DNA from: Syngnathus acus
Taxonomy: Eukaryota; Chordata; Actinopteri; Syngnathiformes; Syngnathidae
DNA: 64,000 nt
Direction: 5' to 3'
NCBI RefSeq assembly: GCF_901709675.1
Contig: NC_051099.1
Location: 9,986,501 to 10,050,500 of the forward strand
Each line of letters begins with the position of its first letter. Within the stretch, counting starts at the first letter, position 1. The notes beneath the pieces were generated by a model. It was not told where the DNA came from and did not search any database. It saw only the letters and a list, made by a program, of their open reading frames with translations. The position numbers were made by a program, and so were the translations under genes. Of the stretch, positions 1-13,498 are shown piece by piece.

Positions 1-3000
1 AAAAATGCTTATAAAACATAAACCAAACGTTGCAGGTTGTCATTTCTTCATGCGCAGTGATAAACTGGGCACTCTGAAGCCCTCAAGAGCACTTTTTACT
101 ATGCCAACCTAACCAGAGTGACGGGAGAGGCACCATCCAGAAAACGTGCTCAGCTCGTCGAGAAAATGCGATTTAAGCAATAAAATTAAAAATGCTTATA
201 AAACATAAACCAAACGTTGCAGGTGGTCATTTCTTCATGCGCAGTGATAAACTCGGCACTCTGAAGCACCCAAGAGCGCTTTTAACTAGAAAACGTGCTC
301 AGCTCGTCGAGAAAATGCGCTCTAAGCAATACAATTAAAAATGCTCATAAAACATAAACCAAACGTTGCAGGTGGTCATTTCTTCATGTGCAGTGATAAA
401 CTCGGCACTCTGAAGCACCCAAGAGCGCTTTTTACTTTTCCAACCTAACCAGAGTGACGGGAGAGGCACCATCCAGAAAACGTGCTCAGCTCGTCGAGAA
501 AATGCGATTTAAGCAATAAAACAAAAAATGCTTATAAAACATAAAACAAACGTTGCAGGTGGTCATTTCTTCATGCGCAGTGATAAACTCGGCACTCTGA
601 AGCACCCAAGAGCGCTTTTTACTTTGCCAACCTAACCAGAGTGACGGGAGAGGCACCATCCAGAAAACGTGCTCAGCTCGTCGAGAAAATGCGATTTAAG
701 CAATAAAACTAAAAATGCTTATAAAACATAAACCAAACGTTGCAGGTGGTCATTTCTGCATGCGCAGTGATAAACTGGGCACTCTGAAGCCCCCAAGAGC
801 ACTTTTTACTATGCCAACCTAACCAGAGTGACGGGAGAGGCACCATCCAGAAAACGTGCTCAGCTCGTTGAGAAAATGCGATTTAAGCAATAAAATTAAA
901 AATGCTTATAAAACATAAACCAAATGTTGCAGGTGGTCATTTCTTCATGCGCAGTGATAAACTCGGCACTCTGAAGCACCCAAGAGCGCTTTTAACTAGA
1001 AAACGTGCTCAGCTCGTCGAGAAAATGCGCTCTAAGCAATACAATTAAAAATGCTCATAAAACATAAACCAAACGTTGCAGGTGGTCATTTCTTCATGTG
1101 CAGTGATAAACTCGGCACTCTGAAGCACCCAAGAGCGCTTTTTACTTTGCCAACCTAACCAGAGTGACGGGAGAGGCACCATCCAGAAAACGTGCTCAGC
1201 TCATCGAGAAAATGCGATTTAAGCAATAAAACTAAAAATGCTTATAAAACATAAACCAAACGTTGCAGGTGGTCATTTCTGCATGCGCAGTGATAAACTG
1301 GGCACTCTGAAGCCCCCAAGAGCACTTTTTACTATGCCAACCTAACCAGAGTGACGGGAGAGGCACCATCCAGAAAACGTGCTCAGCTCGTCGAGAAAAT
1401 GCGATTTAAGCAATAAAACAAAAAATGCTTATAAAACATAAACCAAACGTTGCAGGTGGTCATTTCTGCATGCGCAGTGATAAACTCGGCACTCTGAAGC
1501 ACCCAAGAGCGCTTTTAACTAGAAAACGTGCTCAGCTCGTCGAGAAAATGCGCTCTAAGCAATACAATTAAAAATGCTCATAAAACATAAACCAAACGTT
1601 GCAGGTGGTCATTTCTTCATGTGCAGTGATAAACTCGGCACTCTGAAGCACCCAAGAGCGCTTTTTACTTTGCCAACCTAACCAGAGTGACGGGAGAGGC
1701 ACCATCCAGAAAACGTGCTCAGCTCATCGAGAAAATGCGATTTAAGCAATAAAACTAAAAATGCTTATAAAACATAAACCAAACGTTGCAGGTGGTCATT
1801 TCTGCATGCGCAGTGATAAACTGGGCACTCTGAAGCCCCCAAGAGCACTTTTTACTATGCCAACCTAACCAGAGTGACGGGAGAGGCACCATCCAGAAAA
1901 CGTGCTCAGCTCGTCGAGAAAATGCGATTTAAGCAATAAAACAAAAAATGCTTATAAAACATAAACCAAACGTTGCAGGTGGTCATTTCTGCATGCGCAG
2001 TGATAAACTCGGCACTCTGAAGCACCCAAGAGCGCTTTTACTAGAAAACGTGCTCAGCTCGTCGAGAAAATGCGATCTAAGCAATACAATTAAAAATGCT
2101 TATAAAACATAAACCAAACGTTGCAGGTGGTCATTTCTGCATGCGCAGTGATAAACTGGGCACTCTCAAGCCCCCAAGAGCACTTTTTACTATGCCAACC
2201 TAACCAGAGTGACGGGAGAGGCACCATCCAGAAAACGTGCTCAGCTCGTCGAGAAAATGCACTCTAAGCAATACAATTAAAAATGCTTATAAAACATAAA
2301 CCAAACGTTGCAGGTGGTCATTTCTTCATGCGCAGTGATAAACTCGGCACTCTGAAGCACCCAAGAGCGCTTTTTACTTTGCCAACCTAACCAGAGTGAC
2401 GGGAGAGGCACCATCCAGAAAACGTGCTCAGCTCGTCGAGAAAATGCGATTTAAGCAATAAAACTAAAAATGCTTATAAAACATAAACCAAACGTTGCAG
2501 GTGGTCATTTCTGCATGCGCAGTGATAAACTGGGCACTCTGAAGCCCCCAAGAGCACTTTTTACTATGCCAACCTAACCAGAGTGACGGGAGAGGCACCA
2601 TCCAGAAAACGTGCTCAGCTCGTCGAGAAAATGCGATTTAAGCAATAAAATTAAAAATGCTTATAAAACATAAACCAAACGTTGCAGGTGGTCATTTCTT
2701 CATGCGCAGTGATAAACTCGGCACTCTGAAGCACCCAAGAGCGCTTTTAACTAGAAAACGTGCTCAGCTCGTCGAGAAAATGCGCTCTAAGCAATACAAT
2801 TAAAAATGCTCATAAAACATAAACCAAACGTTGCAGGTGGTCATTTCTGCATGCGCAGTGATAAACTCGGCACTCTGAAGCACCCAATAGCGCTTTTTAC
2901 TAGAAAACGTGCTCAGCTCGTCGAGAAAATGCGCTCTAAGCAATACAATTAAAAATGCTTATAAAACATAAACCAAACGTTGCAGGTGGTCATTTCTGCA

Positions 3001-6000
3001 TGCGCAGTGATAAACTGGGCACTCTGAAGCCCCCAAGAGCACTTTTTACTATGCCAACCTAACCAGAGTGACGGGAGAGGCACCATCCAGAAAACGTGCT
3101 CAGCTCGTCGAGAAAATGCGATTTAAGCAATAAAACAAAAAATGCTTATAAAACATAAACCAAACGTTGCAGGTGGTCATTTCTTCATGCGCAGTGATAA
3201 ACTCGGCACTCTGAAGCACCCAAGAGCGCTTTTTACTTTGCCAACCTAACCAGAGTGACGGGAGAGGCACCATTCAGAAAACGTGCTCAGCTCGTCGAGA
3301 AAATGCGATTTAAGCAATAAAACTAAAAATGCTTATAAAACATAAACCAAACGTTGCAGGTGGTCATTTCTGCATGCGCAGTGATAAACTGGGCACTCTG
3401 AAGCCCCCAAGAGCACTTTTTACTATGCCAACCTAACCAGAGTGACGGGAGAGGCACCATCCAGAAAACGTGCTCAGCTCGTCGAGAAAATGCGATTTAA
3501 GCAATAAAATAAAAATGCTTATAAAACATAAACCAAACGTTGCAGGTGGTCATTTCTTCATGCGCAGTGATAAACTCGGCACTCTGAAGCACCCAAGAGC
3601 GCTTTTAACTAGAAAACGTGCTCAGCTCGTCGAGAAAATGCGCTCTAAGCAATACAATTAAAAATGCTCATAAAACATAAACCAAACGTTGCAGGTGGTC
3701 ATTTCTTCATGTGCAGTGATAAACTCGGCACTCTGAAGCACCCAAGAGCGCTTTTTACTTTGCCAACCTAACCAGAGTGACGGGAGAGGCACCATCCAGA
3801 AAACGTGCTCAGCTCATCGAGAAAATGCGATTTAAGCAATAAAACTAATAATGCTTATAAAACATAAACCAAACGTTGCAGGTGGTCATTTCTGCATGCG
3901 CAGTGATAAACTGGGCACTCTGAAGCCCCCAAGAGCACTTTTTACTATGCCAACCTAACCAGAGTGACGGGAGAGGCACCATCCAGAAAACGTGCTCAGC
4001 TCGTCGAGAAAATGAGATTTAAGCAATAAAACAAAAAATGCTTATAAAACATAAACCAAACGTTGCAGGTGGTCATTTCTGCATGCGCAGTGATAAACTC
4101 GGCACTCTGAAGCACCCAAGAGCGCTTTTTACTAGAAAACGTGCTCAGCTCGTCGAGAAAATGCGCTCTAAGCAATACAATTAAAAATGCTTATAAAACA
4201 TAAACCAAACGTTGCAGGTGGTCATTTCTGCATGCGCAGTGATAAACTCTGGCACTCTCAAGCCCCCAAGAGCACTTTTTACTATGCCAACCTAACCAGA
4301 GTGACGGGAGAGGCACCATCCAGAAAACGTGCTCAGCTCGTCGAGAAAATGCGATTTAAGCAATAAAACAAAAAATGCTTATAAAACATAAACCAAACGT
4401 TGCAGGTGGTCATTTCTTCATGCGCAGTGATAAACTCGGCACTCTGAAGCACCCAAGAGCGCTTTTTACTTTGCCAACCTAACCAGAGTGACGGGAGAGG
4501 CACCATCCAGAAAACGTGCTCAGCTCGTCGAGAAAATGCGATTTAAGCAATACAACTAAAAATGCTTATAAAACATAAACCAAACGTTGCAGGTGGTCAT
4601 TTCTGCATGCGCAGTGATAAACTGGGCACTCTGAAGCCCCCAAGAGCACTTTTTACTATGCCAACCTAACCAGAGTGACGGGAGAGGCACCATCCAGAAA
4701 ACGTGCTCAGCTCGTTGAGAAAATGCGATTTAAGCAATAAAATTAAAAATGCTTATAAAACATAAACCAAACGTTGCAGGTGGTCATTTCTTCATGCGCA
4801 GTGATAAACTCGGCACTCTGAAGCACCCAAGAGCGCTTTTAACTAGAAAACGTGCTCAGCTCGTCGAGAAAATGCGCTCTAAGCAATACAATTAAAAATG
4901 CTCATAAAACATAAACCAAACGTTGCAGGTGGTCATTTCTTCATGTGCAGTGATAAACTCGGCACTCTGAAGCACCCAAGAGCGCTTTTTACTTTGCCAA
5001 CCTAACCAGAGTGACGGGAGAGGCACCATCCAGAAAACGTGCTCAGCTCAGTCGAGAAAATGCGATTTAAGCAATAAAACTAAAAATGCTTATAAAACAT
5101 AAACCAAACGTTGCAGGTGGTCATTTCTGCATGCGCAGTGATAAACTGGGCACTCTGAAGCCCCCAAGAGCACTTTTTACTATGCCAACCTAACCAGAGT
5201 GACGGGAGAGGCACCATCCAGAAAACGTGCTCAGCTCGTCGAGAAAATGCGATTTAAGCAATAAAACAAAAAATGCTTATAAAACATAAACCAAACGTTG
5301 CAGGTGGTCATTTCTGCATGCGCAGTGATAAACTCGGCACTCTGAAGCACCCAAGAGCGCTTTTTACTAGAAAACGTGCTCAGCTCGTCGAGAAAATGCG
5401 CTCTAAGCAATACAATTAAAAATGCTCATAAAACATAAACCAAACGTTGCAGGTGGTCATTTCTTCATGTGCAGTGATAAACTCGGCACTCTGAAGCACC
5501 CAAGAGCGCTTTTTACTTTGCCAACCTAACCAGAGTGACGGGAGAGGCACCATCCAGAAAACGTGCTCAGCTCGTCGAGAAAATGCGATTTAAGCAATAA
5601 AACTAAAAATGCTTATAAAACATAAACCAAACGTTGCAGGTGGTCATTTCTGCATGCGCAGTGATAAACTGGGCACTCTGAAGCCCCCAAGAGCACTTTT
5701 TACTATGCCAACCTAACCAGAGTGACGGGAGAGGCACCATCCAGAAAACGTGCTCAGCTCGTCGAGAAAATGCGATTTAAGCAATAAAACTAAAAATGCT
5801 TATAAAACATAAACCAAACGTTGCAGGTGGTCATTTCTTCATGCGCAGTGATAAACTCGGCACTCTGAAGCACCCAAGAGCGCTTTTAACTAGAAAACGT
5901 GCTCAGCTCGTCGAGAAAATGCGCTCTAAGCAATACAATTAAAAATGCTCATAAAACATAAACCAAACGTTGCAGGTGGTCATTTCTTCATGTGCAGTGA

Positions 6001-7670
6001 TAAACTCGGCACTCTGAAGCACCCAAGAGCGCTTTTTACTTTGCCAACCTAACCAGAGTGACGGGAGAGGCACCATCCAGAAAACGTGCTCAGCTCATCG
6101 AGAAAATGCGATTTAAGCAATAAAACTAAAAATGCTTATAAAACATAAACCAAACGTTGCAGGTGGTCATTTCTGCATGCGCAGTGATAAACTGGGCACT
6201 CTGAAGCCCCCAAGAGCACTTTTTACTATGCCAACCTAACCAGAGTGACGGGAGAGGCACCATCCAGAAAACGTGCTCAGCTCGTCGAGAAAATGCGATT
6301 TAAGCAATAAAACAAAAAATGCTTATAAAACATAAACCAAACGTTGCAGGTGGTCATTTCTGCATGCGCAGTGATAAACTCGGCACTCTGAAGCACCCAA
6401 GAGCGCTTTTTACTAGAAAACGTGCTCAGCTCGTCGAGAAAATGCGCTCTAAGCAATACAATTAAAAATGCTTATAAAACATAAACCAAACGTTGCAGGT
6501 GGTCATTTCTGCATGCGCAGTGATAAACTGGGCACTCTGAAGCCCCCAAGAGCACTTTTTACTATGCCAACCTAACCAGAGTGACGGGAGAGGCACCATC
6601 CAGAAAACGTGCTCAGCTCGTCGAGAAAATGCGATTTAAGCAATAAAACAAAAAATGCTTATAAAACATAAACCAAACGTTGCAGGTGGTCATTTCTTCA
6701 TGCGCAGTGATAAACTCGGCACTCTGAAGCACCCAAGAGCGCTTTTTACTTTGCCAACCTAACCAGAGTGACGGGAGAGGCACCATCCAGAAAACGTGCT
6801 CAGCTCGTCGAGAAAATGCGATTTAAGCAATAAAACTAAAAATGCTTATAAAACATAAACCAAACGTTGCAGGTGGTCATTTCCGCATGCGCAGTGATAA
6901 ACTGGGCACTCTGAAGCCCCCAAGAGCACTTTTTACTATGCCAACCTAACCAGAGTGACGGGAGAGGCACCATCCAGAAAACGTGCTCAGCTCGTCGAGA
7001 AAATGCGATTTAAGCAATAAAATTAAAAATGCTTATAAAACATAAACCAAACGTTGCAGGTGGTCATTTCTTCATGCGCAGTGATAAACTCGGCACTCTG
7101 AAGCACCCAAGAGCGCTTTTAACTAGAAAACGTGCTCAGCTCGTCGAGAAAATGCGCTCTAAGCAATACAATTAAAAATGCTCATAAAACATAAACCAAA
7201 CGTTGCAGGTGGTCATTTCTTCATGTGCAGTGATAAACTCGGCACTCTGAAGCACCCAAGAGCGCTTTTTACTTTGCCTTACCTAACCAGAGTGACGGGA
7301 GAGGCACCATCCAGAAAACGTGCTCAGCTCATCGAGAAAATGCGATTTAAGCAATAAAACTAAAAATGCTTATAAAACATAAACCAAACGTTGCAGGTGG
7401 TCATTTCTGCATGCGCAGTGATAAACTGGGCACTCTGAAGCACCCAAGAGCACTTTTTACTTTGCCAACCTAACCAGAGTGACGGGAGAGGCACCATCCA
7501 GAAAACGTGCTCAGCTCGTCGAGAAAATGCGATTTAAGCAATAAAACTAAAAATGCTTATAAAACATAAACCAAACGTTGCAGGTTGTCATTTCTTCACG
7601 CGCAGTGATAAACTCCGCACTCTGAAGGACCCAAGAGCGCTTTTTACTTTGCCAACTTAACCAGAGTGAC
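1..7670. repeat. Satellite A array, block 1
   Basis: Head-to-tail tandem array of 187-bp (long) and 149-bp (short) monomers; the first three starts are at 1, 188 and 337. The short form lacks 38 bp between the TTTTTACT and AGAAAACG motifs. Marker short monomers carrying TTTTAACTAG at 3603, 4837, 5884 and 7117 are spaced 1234, 1047 and 1233 bp apart: two full seven-monomer periods and one missing a single 187-bp unit. The left edge is the window edge. The last monomer (about 7555-7670) is a diverged boundary variant (CCGCACTCTGAAGGACCC) that recurs before several satellite B blocks. No gene is seen; short open frames here are repeat by-products. Confidence 0.97.
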
Positions 7671-9759
7671 GTGAGGCGACCGGGTGCGGACGCTAACTCA
7701 CGCACGGCAAGAGCGCTCGGAAGGCGGATAGGCTTTCACGGAAGCCCCGCCAGCTGGTCCGCGGGCCAAATAGGGTTCCATAAGGGACCGGGCGCGGACG
7801 CTAACCCACGCCAGGCATGAGAGCTCGGAAGGCGGATAGGCTTTCACGGACATCCCGCCTGCCGGTCCGCGGGCCAAATAGGGTCCCATAAAGAACCGGG
7901 CGCGGTCTCTAACTCACGCCCGGCAGGAGTGCTCGGAGGGCGGATAGGCATTCACGGAGGTCCCGCCAGCCGGTCCGCGGGCTATTTAGGGTCCCATAAC
8001 TGACCGGGCGCGGTCTCTAACTCAGGCCCGGCAGGAGTGCTCGGAGGGCGGATAGGCATTCACGGAGGTCCCGCTAGCCGGTCCGCGGGCCATTCAGGGT
8101 CCCATACATGACCGGGCGCGGTCTCTAACTAAGGCCCGGCAGGAGTGCTCGGAGGGCGGATAGGCATTCACGGAGGTCCCGCCAGCCGGTCCGCGGGCCA
8201 TTCAGGGTCCCATACATGACCGGGCGTGGTCTTTAACTCAGGCCCGGCAGGAGTGTTCGGAGGGCGGATAGGCATTCACGGAGGTTCCGCCAGCAGGTCC
8301 GCGGGCTATTTAGGGTCCTATAACTGACCGCGCGCGGTCTCTAACTCAGGCCCGGCAGGAGTGCTCGGAGGGTGGATAGGCATTCACGGAGGTCCCGCCA
8401 GCCGGTCCGCGGGCCATTCAGGGTCCCATACGTGACCGGGCGCGGTCTCTAACTCAGGCCCGGCAGCAGTGCTCGGAGGGCGGATAGGCATTCACGGAGG
8501 TCCCGCCAGCCGGTCCACGGGCCATTCAGGGTCCCATACATGACCGGGCGCGGTCTCTAACTCAGGCCCGGCAGGAGTGCTCGGAGGGCGGATAGGCATT
8601 CACGGAGGTCCCGCCAGCCGGTCCGCGGGCCATTCATGGTCCCATACATGACTGGGCGCGGTCTCTAACTCAGGCCCGGCAGCAGTGCTCGGAGGGCGGA
8701 TAGGCATTCACGGAGGTCCCGCCAGCCGGTCCGCGGGCCATTCAGGGTCCCATACATGACCGGGCGCGGTCTCTAACTCAGTCCCGGCAGGAGTGCTCGG
8801 AGGGCGGATAGGCATTCACGGAGGTCCCGCCAGCCGGTCCGCGGGCCATTCATGGTCCCATACATGACTGGGCGCGGTCTCTAACTCAGGCCCGGCAGCA
8901 GTGCTCGGAGGGCGGATAGGCATTCACGGAGGTCCCGCCAGCCGGTCCGCGGGCCATTCAGGGTCCCATACATGACCGGGCGCGGTCTCTAACTCAGTCC
9001 CGGCAGGAGTGCTCGGAGGGCGGATAGGCATTCACGGAGGTCCCGCCAGCCGGTCAGCGGGCCATTCAGGGTCCCATACATGACCGGGCGCGGTCTCTAC
9101 CTCAGGCCCGGCAGCAGTGCTCGGAGGGCGGATAGGCATTCACGGAGGTCCCGCCAGCCGGTCCGCGGGCCATTTAGGGTCCCATAAGGGACCGGGCGCG
9201 GTCTCTAACTCACGACCGGCAGGAGTGCTCGGAGGGCGAATAGGCTTTCACGAAGGTACCGCCAGCCGGTCCGCGGGCCATTTAGGGTCCCATAAGTGAC
9301 CGGGCGCGGTCTCGAACTCACGCCCGGCAGGGGTGCTCGGAGGGCGGATAGGCTTTCACGGTGGTACCGCCAGCCGGTCCGCGGGCCATTTAGGGTCCCA
9401 TAAGTGACCAGGCGCGGTCTTTAACTCAGGCCCGGCAGGAGTGCTCGGAGGGCGGATAGGCATTCACGGAGGTACCGCCAGCCGGTCCGCGGGCCAATTA
9501 GGGTCCCATAAGTGACCGGGCGCGGTCTCTAACTCAGGCCCGGCAGGAGTGCTCGGAGGGCGGATAGGCATTCACGGAGGTCCCGCCAGCCGGTCCGCGG
9601 GCCATTCAGGGTCCCATACATGACCGGGCGCGGTCTCTAACCCACGCCCGGCAGGAGTGCTCGGAGGGCGGACAGGCTTTCACGGAGCTCCCGCCAGCCG
9701 GTCCGCGGGCCAAATAGGGTCCCATAAGGGACCGGGGGCGGACGCTAAACCACGCACTC
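7671..9759. repeat. Satellite B block 1 (108-bp GC-rich monomer)
   Basis: About 19.3 copies of a GC-rich 108-bp monomer (19 x 108 + 37 bp). Entry is at GTGAGGCGACC inside a satellite A monomer and exit is at AACTCGGCAC in another. The first two monomers (GGAAGGCGG, with GCGGACGCTAAC) and the last (GGCGGACAGGC, GGAGCTCCCG) are edge variants shared with other B blocks. Internal markers repeat at 216 bp: ACTGGGCGCG near 8650 and 8866, and CTCAGTCCCGG near 8778 and 8994, showing local dimer duplication. Open frames run through it only because 108 is divisible by three. Confidence 0.96.
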
Positions 9760-12700
9760 AACTCGGCACTCTGAAGCACCCAAGAGCGCTTTTTACTAGA
9801 AAACGTGCTCAGCTCGTCGAGAAAATGCACTCTAAGCAATACAATTAAAAATGCTTATAAAACATAAACCAAACGTTGCAGGTGGTCATTTCTTCATGCG
9901 CAGTGATAAACTCGGCACTCTGAAGCACCCAAGAGCGCTTTTAACTAGAAAACGTGCTCAGCTCGTCGAGAAAATGCGCTCTAAGCAATACAATTAAAAA
10001 TGCTCATAAAACATAAACCAAACGTTGCAGGTGGTCATTTCTTCATGCGCAGTGATAAACTCGGCACTCTGAAGCACCCAAGAGCGCTTTTTACTTTTCC
10101 AACCTAACCAGAGTGACGGTAGAGGCACCATCCAGAAAACGTGCTCAGCTCATCGAGAAAATGCGATTTAAGCAATAAAACTAAAAATGCTTATAAAACA
10201 TAAACCAAACGTTGCAGGTGGTCATTTCTGCATGCGCAGTGATAAACTGGGCACTCTGAAGCCCCCAAGAGCACTTTTTACTATGCCAACCTAACCGGAG
10301 TGACGGGAGAGCCACCATCCAGAAAACGTGCTCAGCTCGTCGAGAAAATGCGATTTAAGCAATAAAATTAAAAATGCTTATAAAACATAAACCAAACGTT
10401 GCAGGTGGTCATTTCTTCATGCGCAGTGATAAACTCGGCACTCTGAAGCACCCAAGAGCGCTTTTAACTAGAAAACGTGCTCAGCTCGTCGAGAAAATGC
10501 GCTCTAAGCAATACAATTAAAAATGCTCATAAAACATAAACCAAACGTTGCAGGTGGTCATTTCTTCATGTGCAGTGATAAACTCGGCACTCTGAAGCAC
10601 CCAAGAGCGCTTTTTACTTTTCCAACCTAACCAGAGTGACGGGAGAGGCACCATCCAGAAAACGTGCTCAGCTCATCGAGAAAATGCGATTTAAGCAATA
10701 AAACTAAAAATGCTTATAAAACATAAACCAAACGTTGCAGGTGGTCATTTCTGCATGCGCAGTGATAAACTGGGCACTCTGAAGCCCCCAAGAGCACTTT
10801 TTACTATGCCAACCTAACCAGAGTGACGGGAGAGGCACCATCCAGAAAACGTGCTCAGCTCGTCGAGAAAATGCGATTTAAGCAATAAAACAAAAAATGC
10901 TTATAAAACATAAACCAAACGTTGCAGGTGGTCATTTCTGCATGCGCAGTGATAAACCCGGCACTCTGAAGCACCCAAGAGCGCTTTTTACTAGAAAACG
11001 TGCTCAGCTCGTCGAGAACATGCGCTCTAAGCAATACAATTAAAAATGCTTATAAAACATAAACCAAACGTTGCAGGTGGTCATTTCTTCATGCGCAGTG
11101 ATAAACTCTGCACTCTGAAGCACCCAAGAGCACTTTTTACTTTGCCAACCTAACCAGAGTGACGGGAGAGGCACCATCCAGAAAACGTGCTCAGCTCGTC
11201 GAGAAAATGCGATTTAAGCAATAAAACTAAAAATGCTTATAAAACATAAACCAAACGTTGCAGGTTGTCATTTCTTCATGCGCAGTGATAAACTGGGCAC
11301 TCTGAAGCCCTCAAGAGCACTTTTTACTATGCCAACCTAACCAGAGTGACGGGAGAGGCACCATCCAGAAAACGTGCTCAGCTCGTCGAGAAAATGCGAT
11401 TTAAGCAATAAAATTAAAAATGCTTATAAAACATAAACCAAACGTTGCAGGTGGTCATTTCTTCATGCGCAGTGATAAACTCGGCCCTCTGAAGCACCCA
11501 AGAGCGCTTTTAACTAGAAAACGTGCTCAGCTCGTCGAGAAAATGCGCTCTAAGCAATACAATTAAAAATGCTCATAAAACATAAACCAAACGTTGCAGG
11601 TGGTCATTTCTTCATGTGCAGTGATAAACTCGGCACTCTGAAGCACCCAAGAGCGCTTTTTACTTTTCCAACCTAACCAGAGTGACGGGAGAGGCACCAT
11701 CCAGAAAACGTGCTCAGCTCGTCGAGAAAATGCACTCTAAGCAATACAATTAAAAATGCTTATAAAAAATAAACCAAACGTTGCAGGTGGTCATTTCTTC
11801 ATGCGCAGTGATAAACTCGGCACTCTGAAGCACCCAAGAGCGCTTTTTACTTTGCCAACCTAACCAGAGTGACGGGAGAGGCACCATCCAGAAAACGTGC
11901 TCAGCTCATCGAGAAAATGCGATTTAAGCAATAAAACTAAAAATGCTTATAAAACATAAACCAAACGTTGCAGGTGGTCATTTCTGCATGCGCAATGATA
12001 AACTGGGCACTCTGAAGCCCCCAAGAGCACTTTTTACTATGCCAACCTAACCAGAGTGACGGGAGAGGCACCATCCAGAAAACGTGCTCAGCTCGTCGAG
12101 AAAATGCGATTTAAGCAATAAAACAAAAAATGCTTATAAAACATAAACCAAACGTTGCAGGTGGTCATTTCTGCATGCGCAGTGATAAACTCGGCACTCT
12201 GAAGCACCCAAGAGCGCTTTTTACTAGAAAACGTGCTCAGCTCGTCGAGAAAATGCGCTCTAAGCAATACAATTAAAAATGCTTATAAAACATAAACCAA
12301 ACGTTGCAGGTGGTCATTTCTGCATGCGCAGTGATAAACTGGGCACTCTCAAGCCCCCAAGAGCACTTTTTACTATGCCAACCTAACCAGAGTGACGGGA
12401 GAGGCACCATCCAGAAAACGTGCTCAGCTCGTCGAGAAAATGCGATTTAAGCAATAAAACAAAAAATGCTTATAAAACATAAACCAAACGTTGCAGGTGG
12501 TCATTTCTTCATGCGCAGTGATAAACTCGGCACTCTGAAGCACCCAAGAGCGCTTTTTACTTTGCCAACCTAACCAGAGTGACGGGAAAGGCACCATCCA
12601 GAAAACGTGCTCAGCTCGTCGAGAAAATGCGATTTAAGCAATAAAACTAAAAATGCTTATAAAACATAAACCAAACGTTGCAGGTGGTCATTTCTGCATG

Positions 12701-12950
12701 CGCAGTGATAAACTGGGCACTCTGAAGCCCCCAAGAGCACTTTTTACTATGCCAACCTAACCAGAGTGACGGGAGAGGCACCATCCAGAAAACGTGCTCA
12801 GCTCGTCGAGAAAATGCGATTTAAGCAATAAAATTAAAAATGCTTATAAAACATAAACCAAACGTTGCAGGTGGTCATTTCTTCATGAGCAGTGATAAAC
12901 TCGGCACTCTGAAGCACCCAAGAGCGCTTTTAACTAGAAAACGTGCTCAG
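9760..12950. repeat. Satellite A array, block 2 (left of LTR element 1)
   Basis: Tandem 187/149-bp monomers following B block 1. Variants ACGGTAGAGG (near 10116) and CCGGAGTGACG (10295) recur at 25871 and 26051, the same distance after B block 2. The block is interrupted at 12950 by an LTR retrotransposon and continues at 18401; the five bases CTCAG at 12946-12950 are the target duplication. Confidence 0.96.
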
Positions 12951-13154
12951 TGTCATGCTGTCCGGTTTTGTAGGTTGTTTTGTTTTGTCTTGTCCGTCAT
13001 GTTCTAACTTCCTGTTTTATTTTGTACATCACATTCCAGATCACTGGTCCTTCCGCTGCACGCTCGTTCACTTGACCTCCCCGTTTGTTAACCACGTACA
13101 CCTGTGTCGTCCGCCCTGATTGTCTGCACCTGTGTCCTTCCCCTTCTGTGTGTG

Positions 13155-13160
13155 TATTTA
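13155..13160 (+). promoter_or_regulatory. TATA-like box of LTR promoter, element 1
   Basis: TATTTA lies 30 bp upstream of 13185, where the bases complementary to the primer site begin. In Tf1-type elements the self-priming segment is the very 5' end of the RNA, so the 30-bp spacing supports this as the core promoter. Inferred from motif and spacing only. Confidence 0.5.
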
Positions 13161-13184
13161 GCCTGCGTCTTCCCCTTGTCCTCT

Positions 13185-13194
13185 GCCAGTGCGT
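13185..13194 (+). other. Putative RNA 5' end with self-primer segment
   Basis: GCCAGTGCGT is the exact reverse complement of ACGCACTGGC at 13499-13508, just after the 5' LTR. Tf1 of fission yeast folds its RNA 5' end onto the primer site and uses it to start reverse transcription, and the same has been proposed for the related sushi elements of fishes. The placement here, 30 bp after the TATA-like box, fits that mechanism. Confidence 0.6.
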
Positions 13195-13309
13195 CTTGCA
13201 AGCCATGACCACCAGCGACTCCATAGCCACGGATTTAGCCCTTGATTGCCTTGCTCACAGAGACCTCTTTGTCCACGCTTTGTGGGTTGTGCGTGAGACC
13301 TTGCCTTCG

Positions 13310-13417
13310 TTTTTTCCTCAGTTTGAGGCACCTTTGTTTTTGCCCTTTTTCCCTCAGTTTGAGGCGCCTTTGTTTTTGCCTTTTTTCCCTCAGTGTGAGG
13401 CACCTTTGTTTTTGGAG
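13310..13417 (+). repeat. 36-bp triplication inside the LTR
   Basis: Three 36-bp units start at 13310, 13346 and 13382 (core CCTCAGTTTGAGGC at 13316 and 13352, with a one-base variant at 13388). They encode [12 protein letters not shown] twice and a near copy in the frame that runs into gag. The same three units occur in the 3' LTR. Confidence 0.85.
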
Positions 13418-13434
13418 CGGTCATCCGCCGAAGA

Positions 13435-13440
13435 AATAAA
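13435..13440 (+). promoter_or_regulatory. AATAAA poly(A) signal, 5' LTR
   Basis: AATAAA 61 bp before the LTR end, 484 bp into the LTR; the same offset is used in the 3' LTR. It defines the end of R if the RNA starts near 13185. Confidence 0.6.
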
Positions 13441-13498
13441 ACACCTTGAACTGTCGAAACTCTGCATTCGAGTCCTCTCCCTGCCGGAGCCTGACAGT

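Larger units (their letters stand above)
12951..13496 (+). repeat. 5' LTR of element 1
   Basis: A 546-bp direct repeat of 17855-18400, with TG...CA ends. It contains a TATA-like box (13155-13160), a putative RNA start near 13185, a 36-bp unit repeated three times (13310-13417) and AATAAA (13435-13440). It is open in one frame from 13085 into gag. Confidence 0.96.

Noticed and set aside
3470-3661. Open frames of about 63 codons in satellite A
   Set aside because: They span monomer joints, occur at the same place in many monomers and have no recognisable domain.
1-7670. CRISPR-like repeat-spacer pattern
   Set aside because: The repeats are 149-187 bp and contiguous with no unique spacers, and the context is eukaryotic.
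7698-7889. Short open frames repeated across satellite B blocks, with a 36-residue periodic peptide
   Set aside because: The monomer is 108 bp, a multiple of three, so any frame without a stop runs on. Frames exist on both strands and vary by block; there is no start context or domain.
13085-13204. ATG at 13085 as the start of the element 1 polyprotein
   Set aside because: It lies upstream of the TATA-like box and the putative RNA start, so it would not be in the genomic RNA; the equivalent ATG also exists in the 3' LTR. The ATGs at 13514 or 13205 are more likely.
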